DNA of 9,616 bases from an uncultured Collinsella sp. (GCA_900550965.1 URUC01000076.1:1-9616), one strand, 5' to 3'. Shown: positions 1-6,753, numbered from the stretch's first letter. Made by a program: numbers and translations. Notes: generated from the sequence alone by a model not told the origin.

Positions 1-747
1 ACCTCCAATACCGGCAAGCGTAGAGCCATTTTTTATCTGAAGCTCGAGTCCCGTGCCGCTATCGTCTAACTCGTAACTCGCCTTCATACTGCTGCAATTG
101 GGAATATCGGAGAATTCCTCGTTAAGTCGTTCAATAAAGCCTTCAGGTGAAATTGAAAACGATCCGTCGCCAAGAAAGGAAGTAATTTCCTTTTCGTTGC
201 GGGTGTCAACGACCTCTCCGCATCTCCCGCATTCTCGAATTTCCTTCGAGGTGGCGTCAACGTAATCGACTTCGGTAGTCCAAGAACCTGGTTGATGCCC
301 AAGGGGTTTCCCTTCGGTTTTGCCGCAGCGTTGACAGGTCTTCGGAACCGTGCATGTTGCTTCTTCCCATTCATGTCCGAGCGGTTTCCCCTCGGTTTTG
401 CCGCAACTTTTACAGGTGCGAGGGCTTGTACAGTTTGCATTGGTCCAAAGTTTGTGGGTGCATAACATTTGAGGAAACAGCATGGGTAAGCAGAAGATGA
501 CGGCAACTATCGCAGCAGTTGCGATAGCCGCTCGTTTATTACCACCAAGTTTGTTAATGGCACTCGTTAGAAGTGAATCGTCCTCTTCCTTATTGCATGT
601 GGCACCGTCTTCATTTGATGATCGATCGTCAGGGGAGGTGGTGTCGTCAGCACCATCAGAAACCTGCTTCCCTTCGATATTCGGCTTCTGTTCATCAGAT
701 GCACTGGGCGTTTGCTCACTATTGGGCTCTTTCATCTCGTCATCCAT
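1..747 (-). CDS. Membrane-anchored zinc-ribbon-repeat protein, C-terminus cut by window edge
   Basis: The reading frame is open from an ATG at 747 to the window edge (249 residues visible, no stop), so the 3' end is missing. A purine-rich AGAGAGGGGA about 10 bases upstream supports this start. Residues 1-70 are acidic and Ser/Asp/Glu-rich, probably disordered. Residues 72-95 form one hydrophobic helix (RAAIATAAIVAVIFCLPMLF). Two 26-residue repeats follow, each with a Cys, then CxxC, GKTEGKPLGH and Trp (Cys106/112/115 and Cys132/138/141), and then another CxxC at 173/176. Such Cys pairs usually bind zinc. The layout suggests a cytoplasmic N-terminus with the Cys-rich part outside, but topology is inferred. 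The region after residue 190 (motif SPEGFIERLNEEF) was not recognised. It is divergent from the XRE regulator gene. Function is unknown; the frame itself is secure because both repeats keep phase. Confidence 0.85.
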   Translation of the reverse strand, partial: MDDEMKEPNSEQTPSASDEQKPNIEGKQVSDGADDTTSPDDRSSNEDGATCNKEEDDSLLTSAINKLGGNKRAAIATAAIVAVIFCLPMLFPQMLCTHKLWTNANCTSPRTCKSCGKTEGKPLGHEWEEATCTVPKTCQRCGKTEGKPLGHQPGSWTTEVDYVDATSKEIRECGRCGEVVDTRNEKEITSFLGDGSFSISPEGFIERLNEEFSDIPNCSSMKASYELDDSGTGLELQIKNGSTLAGIGG

Positions 748-822
748 GCTTATCGAGTCCCCTCTCTCGTTTCAAATGTGCGATGCGAACAATTGCGATA
801 AGTGAAACAGATACTCACATGA

Positions 823-845
823 ATATATCCTAGTTTGGGATATAT
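823..845. promoter_or_regulatory. Inverted repeat, candidate operator of the XRE regulator
   Basis: ATATATCC at 823-830 and GGATATAT at 838-845 are perfect 8-bp reverse complements separated by 7 bases. They sit in the short space between two divergent genes and end 4 bases before the chosen ATG of the regulator. Small XRE repressors commonly bind such dyads in their own promoter, so autoregulation is a reasonable inference. Binding is not shown by sequence alone, and I could not place convincing -35/-10 boxes around it. Confidence 0.5.
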
Positions 846-849
846 CAAA

Positions 850-1113
850 ATGGAATATAGCGTAAACGGTATGAACGTTGATGCTAATAGGACATGCGGA
901 AAGTGCCTCTCCCAGATTCGTCGGGAACAAGGTATCACTCAGGTTGAACTCGCAAAGAAACTGAGGGTACCTCAGTCGTTCATCTCGAAAGTCGAAACCG
1001 GGGAACGCAGTCTTAGGGTTTATGAGCAGTTCGCCTATGCAGAGGCACTTGGAATTACCGTCGGAGTTCTCGTGCAAAGACTTGAGGCGGTTCTGAGCAG
1101 CGGAGATAAATAG
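850..1113 (+). CDS. Small XRE-family helix-turn-helix transcriptional regulator
   Basis: This is an 87-residue protein from the ATG at 850. A TTG at 835 in the same frame would add five residues, and an ATG at 871 would remove seven. None has a strong ribosome binding site, so the start is uncertain. Residues about 20-75 are a Cro/CI-type HTH: IRREQGITQVELAKKL, then PQSFISKVETGER (recognition helix with the usual Q-x-x-I-S-K-x-E pattern), then LGI. The protein is little more than the DNA-binding domain, with a short N-terminal tail holding CGKC (residues 16-19). It lies divergent from the zinc-ribbon membrane protein with an inverted repeat between them, as expected for a repressor controlling itself and possibly its neighbour. 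Similar proteins occur in mobile elements and toxin-antitoxin loci, but no toxin is visible here. Confidence 0.87.
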   Translation: MEYSVNGMNVDANRTCGKCLSQIRREQGITQVELAKKLRVPQSFISKVETGERSLRVYEQFAYAEALGITVGVLVQRLEAVLSSGDK

Positions 1114-1176
1114 ATTGTGCCGCGAATCGGGCGATAATTAAATCAGCGAATGCGATTATCCTGTCGAGGCTGCGAA

Positions 1177-1293
1177 GGTCCCCTTGGGGCTTCCCCTGAA
1201 AACAATCCGCAGATCGAATTGCCCCGTCGCGCGAAGCGCACGACGGGGCAATTCATGATCGAGGACGTTTTCAGGGGAAGCCCCAAGGGGACC
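1177..1293 (+). repeat. Nested two-stem inverted repeat, element 1 of 3
   Basis: The outer arms 1177-1203 and 1267-1293 are perfect 27-bp reverse complements. The inner arms 1216-1229 and 1241-1254 are perfect 14-bp reverse complements (GAATTGCCCCGTCG) with a short GC-rich loop. Between the stems lie TCC-GCA-GATC (1206-1215) and GATC-GA-GGAC (1257-1266); TCC pairs with GGA and GATC with GATC, leaving a GCA/GA internal loop. The same arrangement recurs at 6624-6753 and 2212-2323. The element starts 63 bases after the XRE gene and ends 23 bases before the thrB stop codon (thrB is on the other strand), so it could act as a bidirectional terminator. There is no T-run on either side. Orientation is assigned by the TCC-GCA side. 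Confidence 0.85.
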
Positions 1294-1316
1294 GGTGAGA
1301 GCAATGAGGCAGGGCG

Positions 1317-2198
1317 CTACAGGTACTCGATTTGAGCGCCCTCGGTGTCGCACGTCAGAATATGCGTCTCACACTTGGGGAACTGCTCGCGCAGCTTGAC
1401 CTGTAGGAACTTTGCGACGATGGTGTCGTCGGTCACAGCCATAAGGGTCGAGCCCGAACCGCTGATCCAGATGGTCTTGGCGCCGCCGTTAAGGCAGGTG
1501 TCGCGCACAGCGTTGTAATCGGGAATCAGGCGGCGGCGATAGGGCTCCTGGATGCGGTCGTCGTTGGCGGCGGCAATCAGGTCAAGGTCGCCGGTCTCCA
1601 GGCCGCGCGTCATGCCGGCGATGCGGCCCATTTGCCATACGGCGGTGGAGAGTGGAATCTCCTGCGGCACGACCTTGCGCGCCTCGCTCGTATGCACCTC
1701 GTAGGGCGGAATCACGGTAATAAAACGCAAGCGATCGCTCACCTCGTAGCGCAGGCACTGGGGGAGCGAATCGGTCGGCGTAAAGGAGCAAACGGCACCG
1801 CCCAGGATGGCAGGGGCGACGTTATCGGGATGGCCCTCGACCTCGGTGGCAATGCGGACGAGCTCGGCACGGTCGACGGTGTGGCCCGTCAGCGCGGCGG
1901 CCGCCATGATGCCAGCGACGACGCAGGTGGAGCTGGAACCCAGGCCGCGAGCGACGGGCACATCGGTCTGGATGTCGATGGCAACGGGGAAGGCCTGCTC
2001 GCCCCAGGCGGCCAGAGCATCGACAAAGCTCACGTAGACTAGGTTGTTCTCGTTTTGGAACTCCTCGGGGCAACCCGTGATGGTGAGCTTGTCGGCGCGC
2101 TCAAAGGTGAAGTGCGAGTAGAGGCTGACGGCCATGCCGAGGGTGTCGTAGCCGATGCCTAGGTTGGCGCTGGTTGCTGGGACGGTGATTTTGATCAT
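1317..2198 (-). CDS. thrB: Homoserine kinase
   Basis: This 293-residue GHMP-family kinase phosphorylates homoserine to O-phosphohomoserine with ATP in the cytosol, the step before threonine synthase. Visible signatures are the N-terminal PATSANLGIGYDTLG (residues 7-21), the phosphate-binding loop PVARGLGSSSTCVVAG (81-96), EGHPDNVAPAILGG (121-134), and the C-terminal GSGSTLMAV (247-255). Length fits the family. The start is fixed by a strong AGGAGG at 2205-2210 in front of the ATG. It lies downstream of thrC on the same strand, but 203 bases separate them and contain a likely thrC terminator and a nested inverted repeat. The two genes may therefore not be simply co-transcribed. Nested element 2212-2323 ends right before its Shine-Dalgarno sequence. 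Confidence 0.96.
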   Translation of the reverse strand: MIKITVPATSANLGIGYDTLGMAVSLYSHFTFERADKLTITGCPEEFQNENNLVYVSFVDALAAWGEQAFPVAIDIQTDVPVARGLGSSSTCVVAGIMAAAALTGHTVDRAELVRIATEVEGHPDNVAPAILGGAVCSFTPTDSLPQCLRYEVSDRLRFITVIPPYEVHTSEARKVVPQEIPLSTAVWQMGRIAGMTRGLETGDLDLIAAANDDRIQEPYRRRLIPDYNAVRDTCLNGGAKTIWISGSGSTLMAVTDDTIVAKFLQVKLREQFPKCETHILTCDTEGAQIEYL

Positions 2199-2204
2199 GT
2201 GAGT

Positions 2205-2210
2205 CCTCCT
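2205..2210 (-). promoter_or_regulatory. Ribosome binding site of thrB
   Basis: AGGAGG on the minus strand lies 6 bases before the thrB ATG. It is only one base away from the base of the outer stem of the nested inverted repeat at 2212-2323, so folding of that element could influence access to it (inference). Confidence 0.85.
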
Positions 2211-2211
2211 G

Positions 2212-2323
2212 GCGTGCCTGGCTGTTTAGTTCGCTGCTCGGGCAGTCCTGCGCAAGACGGAAAGCACATTAAGTGCTTTCCTTTGCGTGCGGAACTCGCG
2301 ACGAACTAAACAGCCAGGCACGC
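2212..2323 (-). repeat. Nested two-stem inverted repeat, element 3 of 3, in the thrB leader
   Basis: The outer arms 2212-2233 and 2302-2323 are perfect 22-bp reverse complements (GCGTGCCTGGCTGTTTAGTT core). The inner hairpin is GGAAAGCAC at 2259-2267 and GTGCTTTCC at 2273-2281 with a 5-base loop. Read on the minus strand, the junction is TCC-GCA-CGCAA (2293 down to 2283) on one side and TTGCG-CA-GGAC (2255 down to 2245) on the other. TCC pairs with GGA and CGCAA with TTGCG around a GCA/CA internal loop. This matches elements 1 and 2 in layout and size, with unrelated stem sequences. It fills most of the thrC-thrB space and would be transcribed ahead of thrB. Confidence 0.8.
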
Positions 2324-2359
2324 TGTGCGCGTTCGTCATCATCCCGGGGGTTATCTGAT

Positions 2360-2389
2360 GAAAGAAGGTGCGCCGGCTTTCGCCGGCGC
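2360..2389 (-). terminator. Probable intrinsic terminator of thrC
   Basis: An 8-bp perfect stem, GCGCCGGC at 2370-2377 and GCCGGCGC at 2382-2389, closes on a 4-base loop that reads GAAA (GNRA type) on the minus strand. It is followed on that strand by ACCTTCTTTC. It begins 12 bases after the thrC TAA stop. The T-tract is interrupted, so efficiency is uncertain, but position and stem strength fit a terminator. Confidence 0.7.
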
Positions 2390-2401
2390 TTAATGAGGGG
2401 T

Positions 2402-3919
2402 TTAGTTGGTAGCCATCTTTTTTGCTGCGGACTCGACGTAGCTGGCCATCTCATCGACGTCGCAGACGTCTTCGAAGCGGACGGGTTTGGACTCGAGTTC
2501 GGCGAGCTGGGTCGGGGCGACCGTGTTGGTGGCCTGCTCGAGCACACGCATAGCCTCAAAATCGTCCTCGGGAACGTCGAGCCCCAGGGCGTCGCAGCAG
2601 GCGCGCGGGAACTTGTAGGGGCTGGCGGTCGAAAGCAACACGCGGGCCTTAGCGCCCTCGGCGGGGGCGACCTGCTCAAAGACGTGATAGCCGCAGGCGG
2701 TGTGCGGGTCAATCACGTAGCCGTTTGCGTCCCAGCAGCTCTTGATGGCAGCGCGGACCTCGTCCTCGCTGGCCCAACCGCAGCCAAAGACGCTCTGAAT
2801 CTTTGCCAGCAGGTCGGCGGGAACCTCGTAGCGACCAGTCTGTGCCAGCTGCTCCATAAGGCCGGCAACGAGCTCGCAGTCGCCATCGGACAGGAAGTAC
2901 AGCATGCGCTCCAGGTTAGAGCTGATGAGGATGTCCATCGACGGCGAGATGGTCGTGAAGAACGGACGGTTGCGGTCGTAGACGCCGGTGGTCAGGAAGT
3001 CGGCGAGCACGTTGTTCTTGTCGCTGGCCACGACGAGTTTGGCGACGGGCAGACCCATGCGCTTGGCATAGTAGCCGGCCAGGATGTCGCCAAAGTTGCC
3101 GGTCGGTACGCAGAACTCCACGGCGTCGCCGGCCACAATGGCGCCGGCGCGCAGCAGCTGCGCATAGGCGGCAAAGTAGTAGACAACCTGCGGCACCAGG
3201 CGGCCGACGTTGATGGAGTTGGCACTCGAAAGCACAGTGCCGGCGGCTTCCAGGCGCTCGGCAAGCTCCTTATCGGCAAAGATGCGCTTGACGGCACTCT
3301 GGGCATCGTCGAAGTTGCCGCGGATGCCGCAGACGGCGACGTTATCGCCCTCCTGCGTGGACATCTGCAGATTCTGCACGCGGCTGACCTTGCCCTCGGG
3401 ATAAAAGACGGTGATGCCCGTGCCCGGGGCGTCGGCAAAGCCGGCGAGTGCTGCCTTGCCCGTGTCGCCCGACGTGGCGGTGACGATCATGATGCGCTCG
3501 GCGCCGCCGTCCTTGGCAGAGGTGCGGGCCATCAGGCGGGGGAGCATCTGCAGGGCGACGTCCTTAAAGGCGCTTGTGGGGCCGCCAAAGAGTTCCATCA
3601 CATAGGTCTGAGGGGCATCGGCGCCCGGTGCGGCGTCGAGTTTGACGAGCGGCGTGACCTCTTCGCTCGCAAACGTGCTGCGGTAAGCCTCGTCGACACA
3701 CGCCGAAATTTCTTCGTCCGTGTAATCGTTCAGTAACATTCCCAACACATCTTGAGCGATTTCAAAGTACGATTTATCGGCAAGCGAGCTGATATCGACC
3801 TGTTGGATGCCCAGCTCGTCCGAGACAAACAAACCCCCGTCGGGAGCGATGCCGGTACGGATTGCCACCTTACTTGAGCACGATAAAGTGCGTCCTCGTG
3901 TACTATGATAAGTTCCCAT
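2402..3919 (-). CDS. thrC: Threonine synthase
   Basis: This 505-residue PLP enzyme converts O-phosphohomoserine to threonine and phosphate, the last step of the pathway. The N-terminus YHSTRGRT and APDGGLFV is typical of the long threonine synthase class. The PLP lysine is K119 in GGPTSAFKDVALQ. The phosphate loop TATSGDTGKAAL (about 148-159), SSANSINVGRLVPQ (231-244) and PTGNFGDILAGYY (from 272) are all present. I chose the ATG at 3919 because GAGGAG at 3929-3934 stands 9 bases ahead of it and the protein then starts MGTYHSTRGRT, as family members do. An in-frame ATG at 3964 would add 15 unlikely residues and has no ribosome site. It is divergent from lysC across 103 bases, and a probable terminator follows its stop. 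Confidence 0.96.
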   Translation of the reverse strand: MGTYHSTRGRTLSCSSKVAIRTGIAPDGGLFVSDELGIQQVDISSLADKSYFEIAQDVLGMLLNDYTDEEISACVDEAYRSTFASEEVTPLVKLDAAPGADAPQTYVMELFGGPTSAFKDVALQMLPRLMARTSAKDGGAERIMIVTATSGDTGKAALAGFADAPGTGITVFYPEGKVSRVQNLQMSTQEGDNVAVCGIRGNFDDAQSAVKRIFADKELAERLEAAGTVLSSANSINVGRLVPQVVYYFAAYAQLLRAGAIVAGDAVEFCVPTGNFGDILAGYYAKRMGLPVAKLVVASDKNNVLADFLTTGVYDRNRPFFTTISPSMDILISSNLERMLYFLSDGDCELVAGLMEQLAQTGRYEVPADLLAKIQSVFGCGWASEDEVRAAIKSCWDANGYVIDPHTACGYHVFEQVAPAEGAKARVLLSTASPYKFPRACCDALGLDVPEDDFEAMRVLEQATNTVAPTQLAELESKPVRFEDVCDVDEMASYVESAAKKMATN

Positions 3920-4022
3920 ATAACACTGCTCCTCGGATGCCTTGGTCCCAATCGGTGAACCCATGGTATCAGAGCACGCAAAACAGGTTTGCAGAGGCTT
4001 TTAGAAAGGTAACCTCCACGCC
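3920..4022. promoter_or_regulatory. Divergent promoter region between thrC and lysC
   Basis: These 103 bases separate the starts of two divergent biosynthetic genes, so they must carry or overlap both promoters unless transcription starts farther inside. GAGGAG (3929-3934) is the thrC ribosome site and GAAAGG (4004-4009) a rather distant one for lysC. A small dyad, GCAAA at 3978-3982 and TTTGC at 3988-3992, lies between them and could be a regulator site. I see no T-box motif, lysine riboswitch or Thr-rich leader peptide. No -35/-10 pair is good enough to name. Confidence 0.5.
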
Positions 4023-5411
4023 ATGATAAAAATTGCCAAGTTTGGCGGCTCGTCGGTCGCCGACGCCGAACACTTCAAGAAGATCAAGGCCATCGTCGAT
4101 GACGACCCTGCCCGCCGTTTTGTGGTGGTTTCCGCCTGCGGTCGCCGCTTTAAGGGCGATACCAAGGTGACCGACCTGCTCTACCTGGTTAACGCGCACG
4201 TTAAGTATCACGTCTCGTGTGAGGAGCTGCTCGAGGACATTGGCCAGCGCTATTTTGATATCGCTGACGAGCTGGAGCTCGCCTATCCCATCCGCGAGGA
4301 GTTCGCGGCCTTTGCCGAGCGCGCCCGCTCGGGCGGCTACTCCACCGAGGAGCTTGTAAGCCGTGGCGAGTACTTTACCGCTCGCCTGATGGCCGAGTAC
4401 TTGGGCCTGCCGTTCTTGGACGCCGCGACGGTCGTAGCGTTCCATCACGACGGTACACTCAGCATGAACCGCACCTCCGAGCTGGTGCAGGAGTACGGTC
4501 AGCAGGGCGGCTTTGTTATGCCCGGTTTCTACGGCGCGACGCGAGAGGGCCAGATCAAGCTGCTCGACCGTGGCGGCGGCGATATCTCGGGCTCGATCCT
4601 TGCCAAATGCCTGGGCGCCGACCTGTACGAGAACTGGACCGACGTCTCGGGCTTCTATTCTGCCGATCCGCGTATTGTTCCCGAGGCTCAGCCCATTGCG
4701 CGCGTTACCTACGAGGAGCTGCGCGAGCTTTCGTACATGGGCGCAAGCGTCCTGCACGAGGAGGCCGTGTTTCCCGTGCGCGAGGCGGGTATTCCGCTGG
4801 TCATCAAGAACACCAATGCGCCGCAGGACCCCGGCACCATCATTAGCGAGACGGCTGACGAGGGTGAGGCCGAGCCCATCATTACCGGCGTGACCGGCAA
4901 GCGCGGTTTTGTCGCCATCAACGTCGCCCGCGACCGCACCAAGCCCCGTGTTGGCTTTATGCGCCGTGCGCTTTCGGTCTTCGAGCGCTATGACGTTTCC
5001 GTCGAGCACATGCCCACTGGTGTGGACCGCTTTGGCGCCGTGGTGCAGGAGCAGGATGTGCACGATTCGCTGTACTCGCTCGTGGGCGACATTCAGCAGG
5101 AGGTCGAGCCGCTCGAGATCGAGGTTGTCGAGGGCTTGGCGCTTATCGCTACCGTTGGCCGCAACCTGCGCGGCCGCGCGGGTATCTCGGGCCACCTGTT
5201 TGGCATGCTTGGCCAGGCGGGCGTGAGCGTGCGTATGATTTCGCAGAGCTGCGACGAGATCAACATCATCATTGGTGTGGAGGAGAAGGACTTCGATCTG
5301 GCGATTCAGACCATTTACCGTGCCTTCTCCGACGAGAACGGCATTGTGAAGGTCTCCGACCTGGAGGCTTCCGCGCCGGTCGATCCCGCCCTGACCGCGC
5401 TCCACAAATAG
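4023..5411 (+). CDS. lysC: Aspartokinase (aspartate kinase)
   Basis: This 462-residue enzyme phosphorylates aspartate with ATP, the first committed step of the Lys/Thr/Met pathway. The catalytic domain begins with KFGGSSVADA (residues 6-15), followed by VVVSACGRRFKGDTKVTDLL, the substrate loop LVSRGEYFTARLMAEYLG (111-128), RGGGDISGSILAKCL (183-197) and WTDVSGFYSADPRIV (205-219). Two ACT regulatory domains follow at about 295-350 (FVAINVARD...) and 372-435 (LALIATVGRN, then VSVRMISQ). These normally mediate feedback inhibition by lysine and/or threonine; which one cannot be read from sequence. It is monofunctional, with no homoserine dehydrogenase fusion. asd follows on the same strand after 174 bases. 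The start is the first ATG of the conserved MIKIAKFGG; its GAAAGG site is 13 bases away, a loose spacing. Confidence 0.97.
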   Translation: MIKIAKFGGSSVADAEHFKKIKAIVDDDPARRFVVVSACGRRFKGDTKVTDLLYLVNAHVKYHVSCEELLEDIGQRYFDIADELELAYPIREEFAAFAERARSGGYSTEELVSRGEYFTARLMAEYLGLPFLDAATVVAFHHDGTLSMNRTSELVQEYGQQGGFVMPGFYGATREGQIKLLDRGGGDISGSILAKCLGADLYENWTDVSGFYSADPRIVPEAQPIARVTYEELRELSYMGASVLHEEAVFPVREAGIPLVIKNTNAPQDPGTIISETADEGEAEPIITGVTGKRGFVAINVARDRTKPRVGFMRRALSVFERYDVSVEHMPTGVDRFGAVVQEQDVHDSLYSLVGDIQQEVEPLEIEVVEGLALIATVGRNLRGRAGISGHLFGMLGQAGVSVRMISQSCDEINIIIGVEEKDFDLAIQTIYRAFSDENGIVKVSDLEASAPVDPALTALHK

Positions 5412-5484
5412 TTGACATCCCGGCGATTTTTTGGGACATGTCTCATAAAACTACGGCGGGGCGTTTCGTTTCGGTTTCGTCTCG

Positions 5485-5511
5485 ACGGGGCGGGTTTCGT
5501 GTCCGCCCCGT
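5485..5511 (+). terminator. Hairpin between lysC and asd, possible terminator
   Basis: ACGGGGCGG at 5485-5493 and CCGCCCCGT at 5503-5511 are perfect 9-bp reverse complements with a 9-base loop, followed by TCTTGTAT. The position, 73 bases after lysC and 74 before asd, fits a weak or partial terminator or attenuator. If it acts, asd needs its own promoter in the following 70 bases, where I could not identify clear boxes. The T content after the stem is low. Confidence 0.5.
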
Positions 5512-5585
5512 TCTTGTATACACTGGCAACAATAATCGGCCTGCTCGTCGTGCGGGCAAAAGCCACAACCTTTAAAGGGGGAAGC

Positions 5586-6611
5586 ATGAAACAGTACACG
5601 GTTGCTATTTTGGGCGCGACGGGGGCCGTGGGCACCCAGATGCTCGAGTGCCTCAACGAGCAGGAGTTCCCGGTTGGCAAGCTCAAGCTGCTGGCGAGCG
5701 CGCGTTCTGCGGGCAAGACCGTCGAGTTCCGCGGCGAGCAGGTTGTGATCGAAGAGGCTTGCCCCGCGGCCTTTGAGGGCTGCGATATTGTGCTTGGCGC
5801 CGCCGGCGACGACATCGCAAAGGAGCTGCTGCCCGAGGCCGTCAAGCGCGGCGCCGTCGTGGTCGACAACAGCCATGCCTTCCGCATGGATCCCGAGGTG
5901 CCGCTGGTCGTGCCCGAGATCAATGCCGACGATATCAAGTGGCATCACGGCCTTATCGCCAATCCCAACTGCGCGACCATTATCGGCCTGGTTCCCACGT
6001 GGCCGCTGCACCAGCTCGCCGGTGTCAAGCGCATGATCGTCTCGACGTATCAGGCGGCTTCGGGTGCCGGCGCTCCCGGTATGGCCGAGCTCGAGGCTCA
6101 GCTGGCCGCCCTGGGCCGCGGCGAGGAGATTCCCGAGCCGCGCGCGTTTGCCGCCCAGCTGGCGAGCAACCTGATTCCGCAGATCGGCGGTGTCAAGGAG
6201 GGAGGTTTTACCTCCGAGGAGATGAAGCTGCAAAACGAGGGCCGCAAGATCATGCATCTGCCCGAGCTGCGCGTGAACTGCACCTGCGTGCGCGTGCCCG
6301 TGCTGCGTTCGCACTCCGAGAGCATTACGCTCGAGTTTGAGCGCGATATTACGGTCGAGGAGGCCCGTGCTGCGCTGGCTGCCGCTCCCGGCGTCAAGCT
6401 GGTCGACGATATGGCTGCTGAGGATGCACACGACCGCTTCCCCATGCCGATGGATACGTCCGATCAGGACCTGATTTGGGTCGGCCGCGTGCGTCGCGAT
6501 ATCTCGAACCCCGAGGCCGCGCGCGGGATCACCTTCTGGTGCTGCGGCGACCAAATCCGTAAGGGCGCGGCAACCAACGCCGTCCAGATCGCTAAGCTGC
6601 TCTGCGAGTAG
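5586..6611 (+). CDS. asd: Aspartate-semialdehyde dehydrogenase
   Basis: This 341-residue enzyme reduces aspartyl phosphate (the LysC product) to aspartate semialdehyde with NADPH, the branch point for lysine and homoserine. The nucleotide-binding N-terminus VAILGATGAVGTQML (residues 6-20) is clear. The catalytic cysteine is C129 in NPNCATI, and the active-site histidine is H243 in RVPVLRSHSES. TYQAASGAG (154-162) and the C-terminal AATNAVQIAKLL are also typical. The ATG at 5586 is chosen because AAGGGGGA at 5575-5582 precedes it and the protein then begins exactly at the conserved domain. The frame stays open upstream for 57 more codons, but these resemble no dehydrogenase N-terminus. It is probably linked in function, and perhaps transcription, to lysC. 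A nested inverted repeat starts 12 bases after its stop. Confidence 0.97.
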   Translation: MKQYTVAILGATGAVGTQMLECLNEQEFPVGKLKLLASARSAGKTVEFRGEQVVIEEACPAAFEGCDIVLGAAGDDIAKELLPEAVKRGAVVVDNSHAFRMDPEVPLVVPEINADDIKWHHGLIANPNCATIIGLVPTWPLHQLAGVKRMIVSTYQAASGAGAPGMAELEAQLAALGRGEEIPEPRAFAAQLASNLIPQIGGVKEGGFTSEEMKLQNEGRKIMHLPELRVNCTCVRVPVLRSHSESITLEFERDITVEEARAALAAAPGVKLVDDMAAEDAHDRFPMPMDTSDQDLIWVGRVRRDISNPEAARGITFWCCGDQIRKGAATNAVQIAKLLCE

Positions 6612-6623
6612 TGTGACCTGTCC

Positions 6624-6753
6624 GGCGGGGGCCGGGCTGAGCTTTCAAAACGTCCTCGACCATGTGTGGCGCCTTGCCCTGCTCCTTCAGAGCCGCGGAC
6701 AAGGCGCCACACTGGTCTGCGGAGTGTTCTGAAAACTAAGCCCAGCCCCCGCC
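6624..6753 (-). repeat. Nested two-stem inverted repeat, element 2 of 3
   Basis: The outer arms 6624-6651 and 6726-6753 match at 24 of 28 positions. The inner arms GTGTGGCGCCTTG (6664-6676) and CAAGGCGCCACAC (6700-6712) are perfect over 13 bp around a 23-base loop. On the minus strand the junctions read TCC-GCA-GACCA (6723 down to 6713) and TGGTC-GA-GGAC (6662 down to 6652). TCC pairs with GGA and GACCA with TGGTC, the same layout as element 1. It shares CATGRTCGAGGACGTTTT and TCCGCAGAYC with element 1, although the stems differ. It begins 12 bases after the asd stop and could also end asd transcription. Three of the four outer-arm differences become G-U pairs only in RNA copied as minus-strand sequence. 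Confidence 0.85.

Noticed and set aside
84..506. 140-codon minus-strand frame in the left flank
   Set aside because: It is out of phase with the zinc-ribbon frame (1-747), which has repeated CxxC motifs, a membrane helix and a ribosome site.
1150..1353. Small open frames on both strands over the nested repeat at 1177-1293
   Set aside because: They translate the inverted repeat itself; both strands give related peptides because of the palindrome.
2273..3736. 487-codon plus-strand open frame opposite thrC
   Set aside because: It is antisense to a clear threonine synthase, has low-complexity Gly/Ala/Val/Asp composition and no family motif. Long antisense frames are expected from GC-rich codon use.
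3920..3964. 15-residue upstream start of thrC
   Set aside because: No ribosome site before it, whereas GAGGAG precedes the ATG at 3919, which gives the family-like N-terminus.
3920..4022. Lysine riboswitch, T-box or threonine attenuator before lysC or thrC
   Set aside because: The space is too short and has none of the required motifs or a Thr-rich leader peptide.
3969..5405. 478-codon minus-strand open frame opposite lysC
   Set aside because: Antisense shadow of a certain aspartokinase; composition is typical of reversed GC-rich coding and no motif is recognisable.
5412..5450. Promoter beginning with TTGACA after lysC, and the GACATGTC palindrome at 5435-5442
   Set aside because: No -10 box at usable spacing; an 8-bp palindrome alone is too short to support a site.
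5412..5585. 57-codon N-terminal extension of asd
   Set aside because: The ATG at 5586 has a good ribosome site and begins the conserved domain; the extension reads through a hairpin and lacks similarity to the family.
5451..6554. 367-codon minus-strand open frame opposite asd
   Set aside because: Antisense shadow of aspartate-semialdehyde dehydrogenase with no domain of its own.
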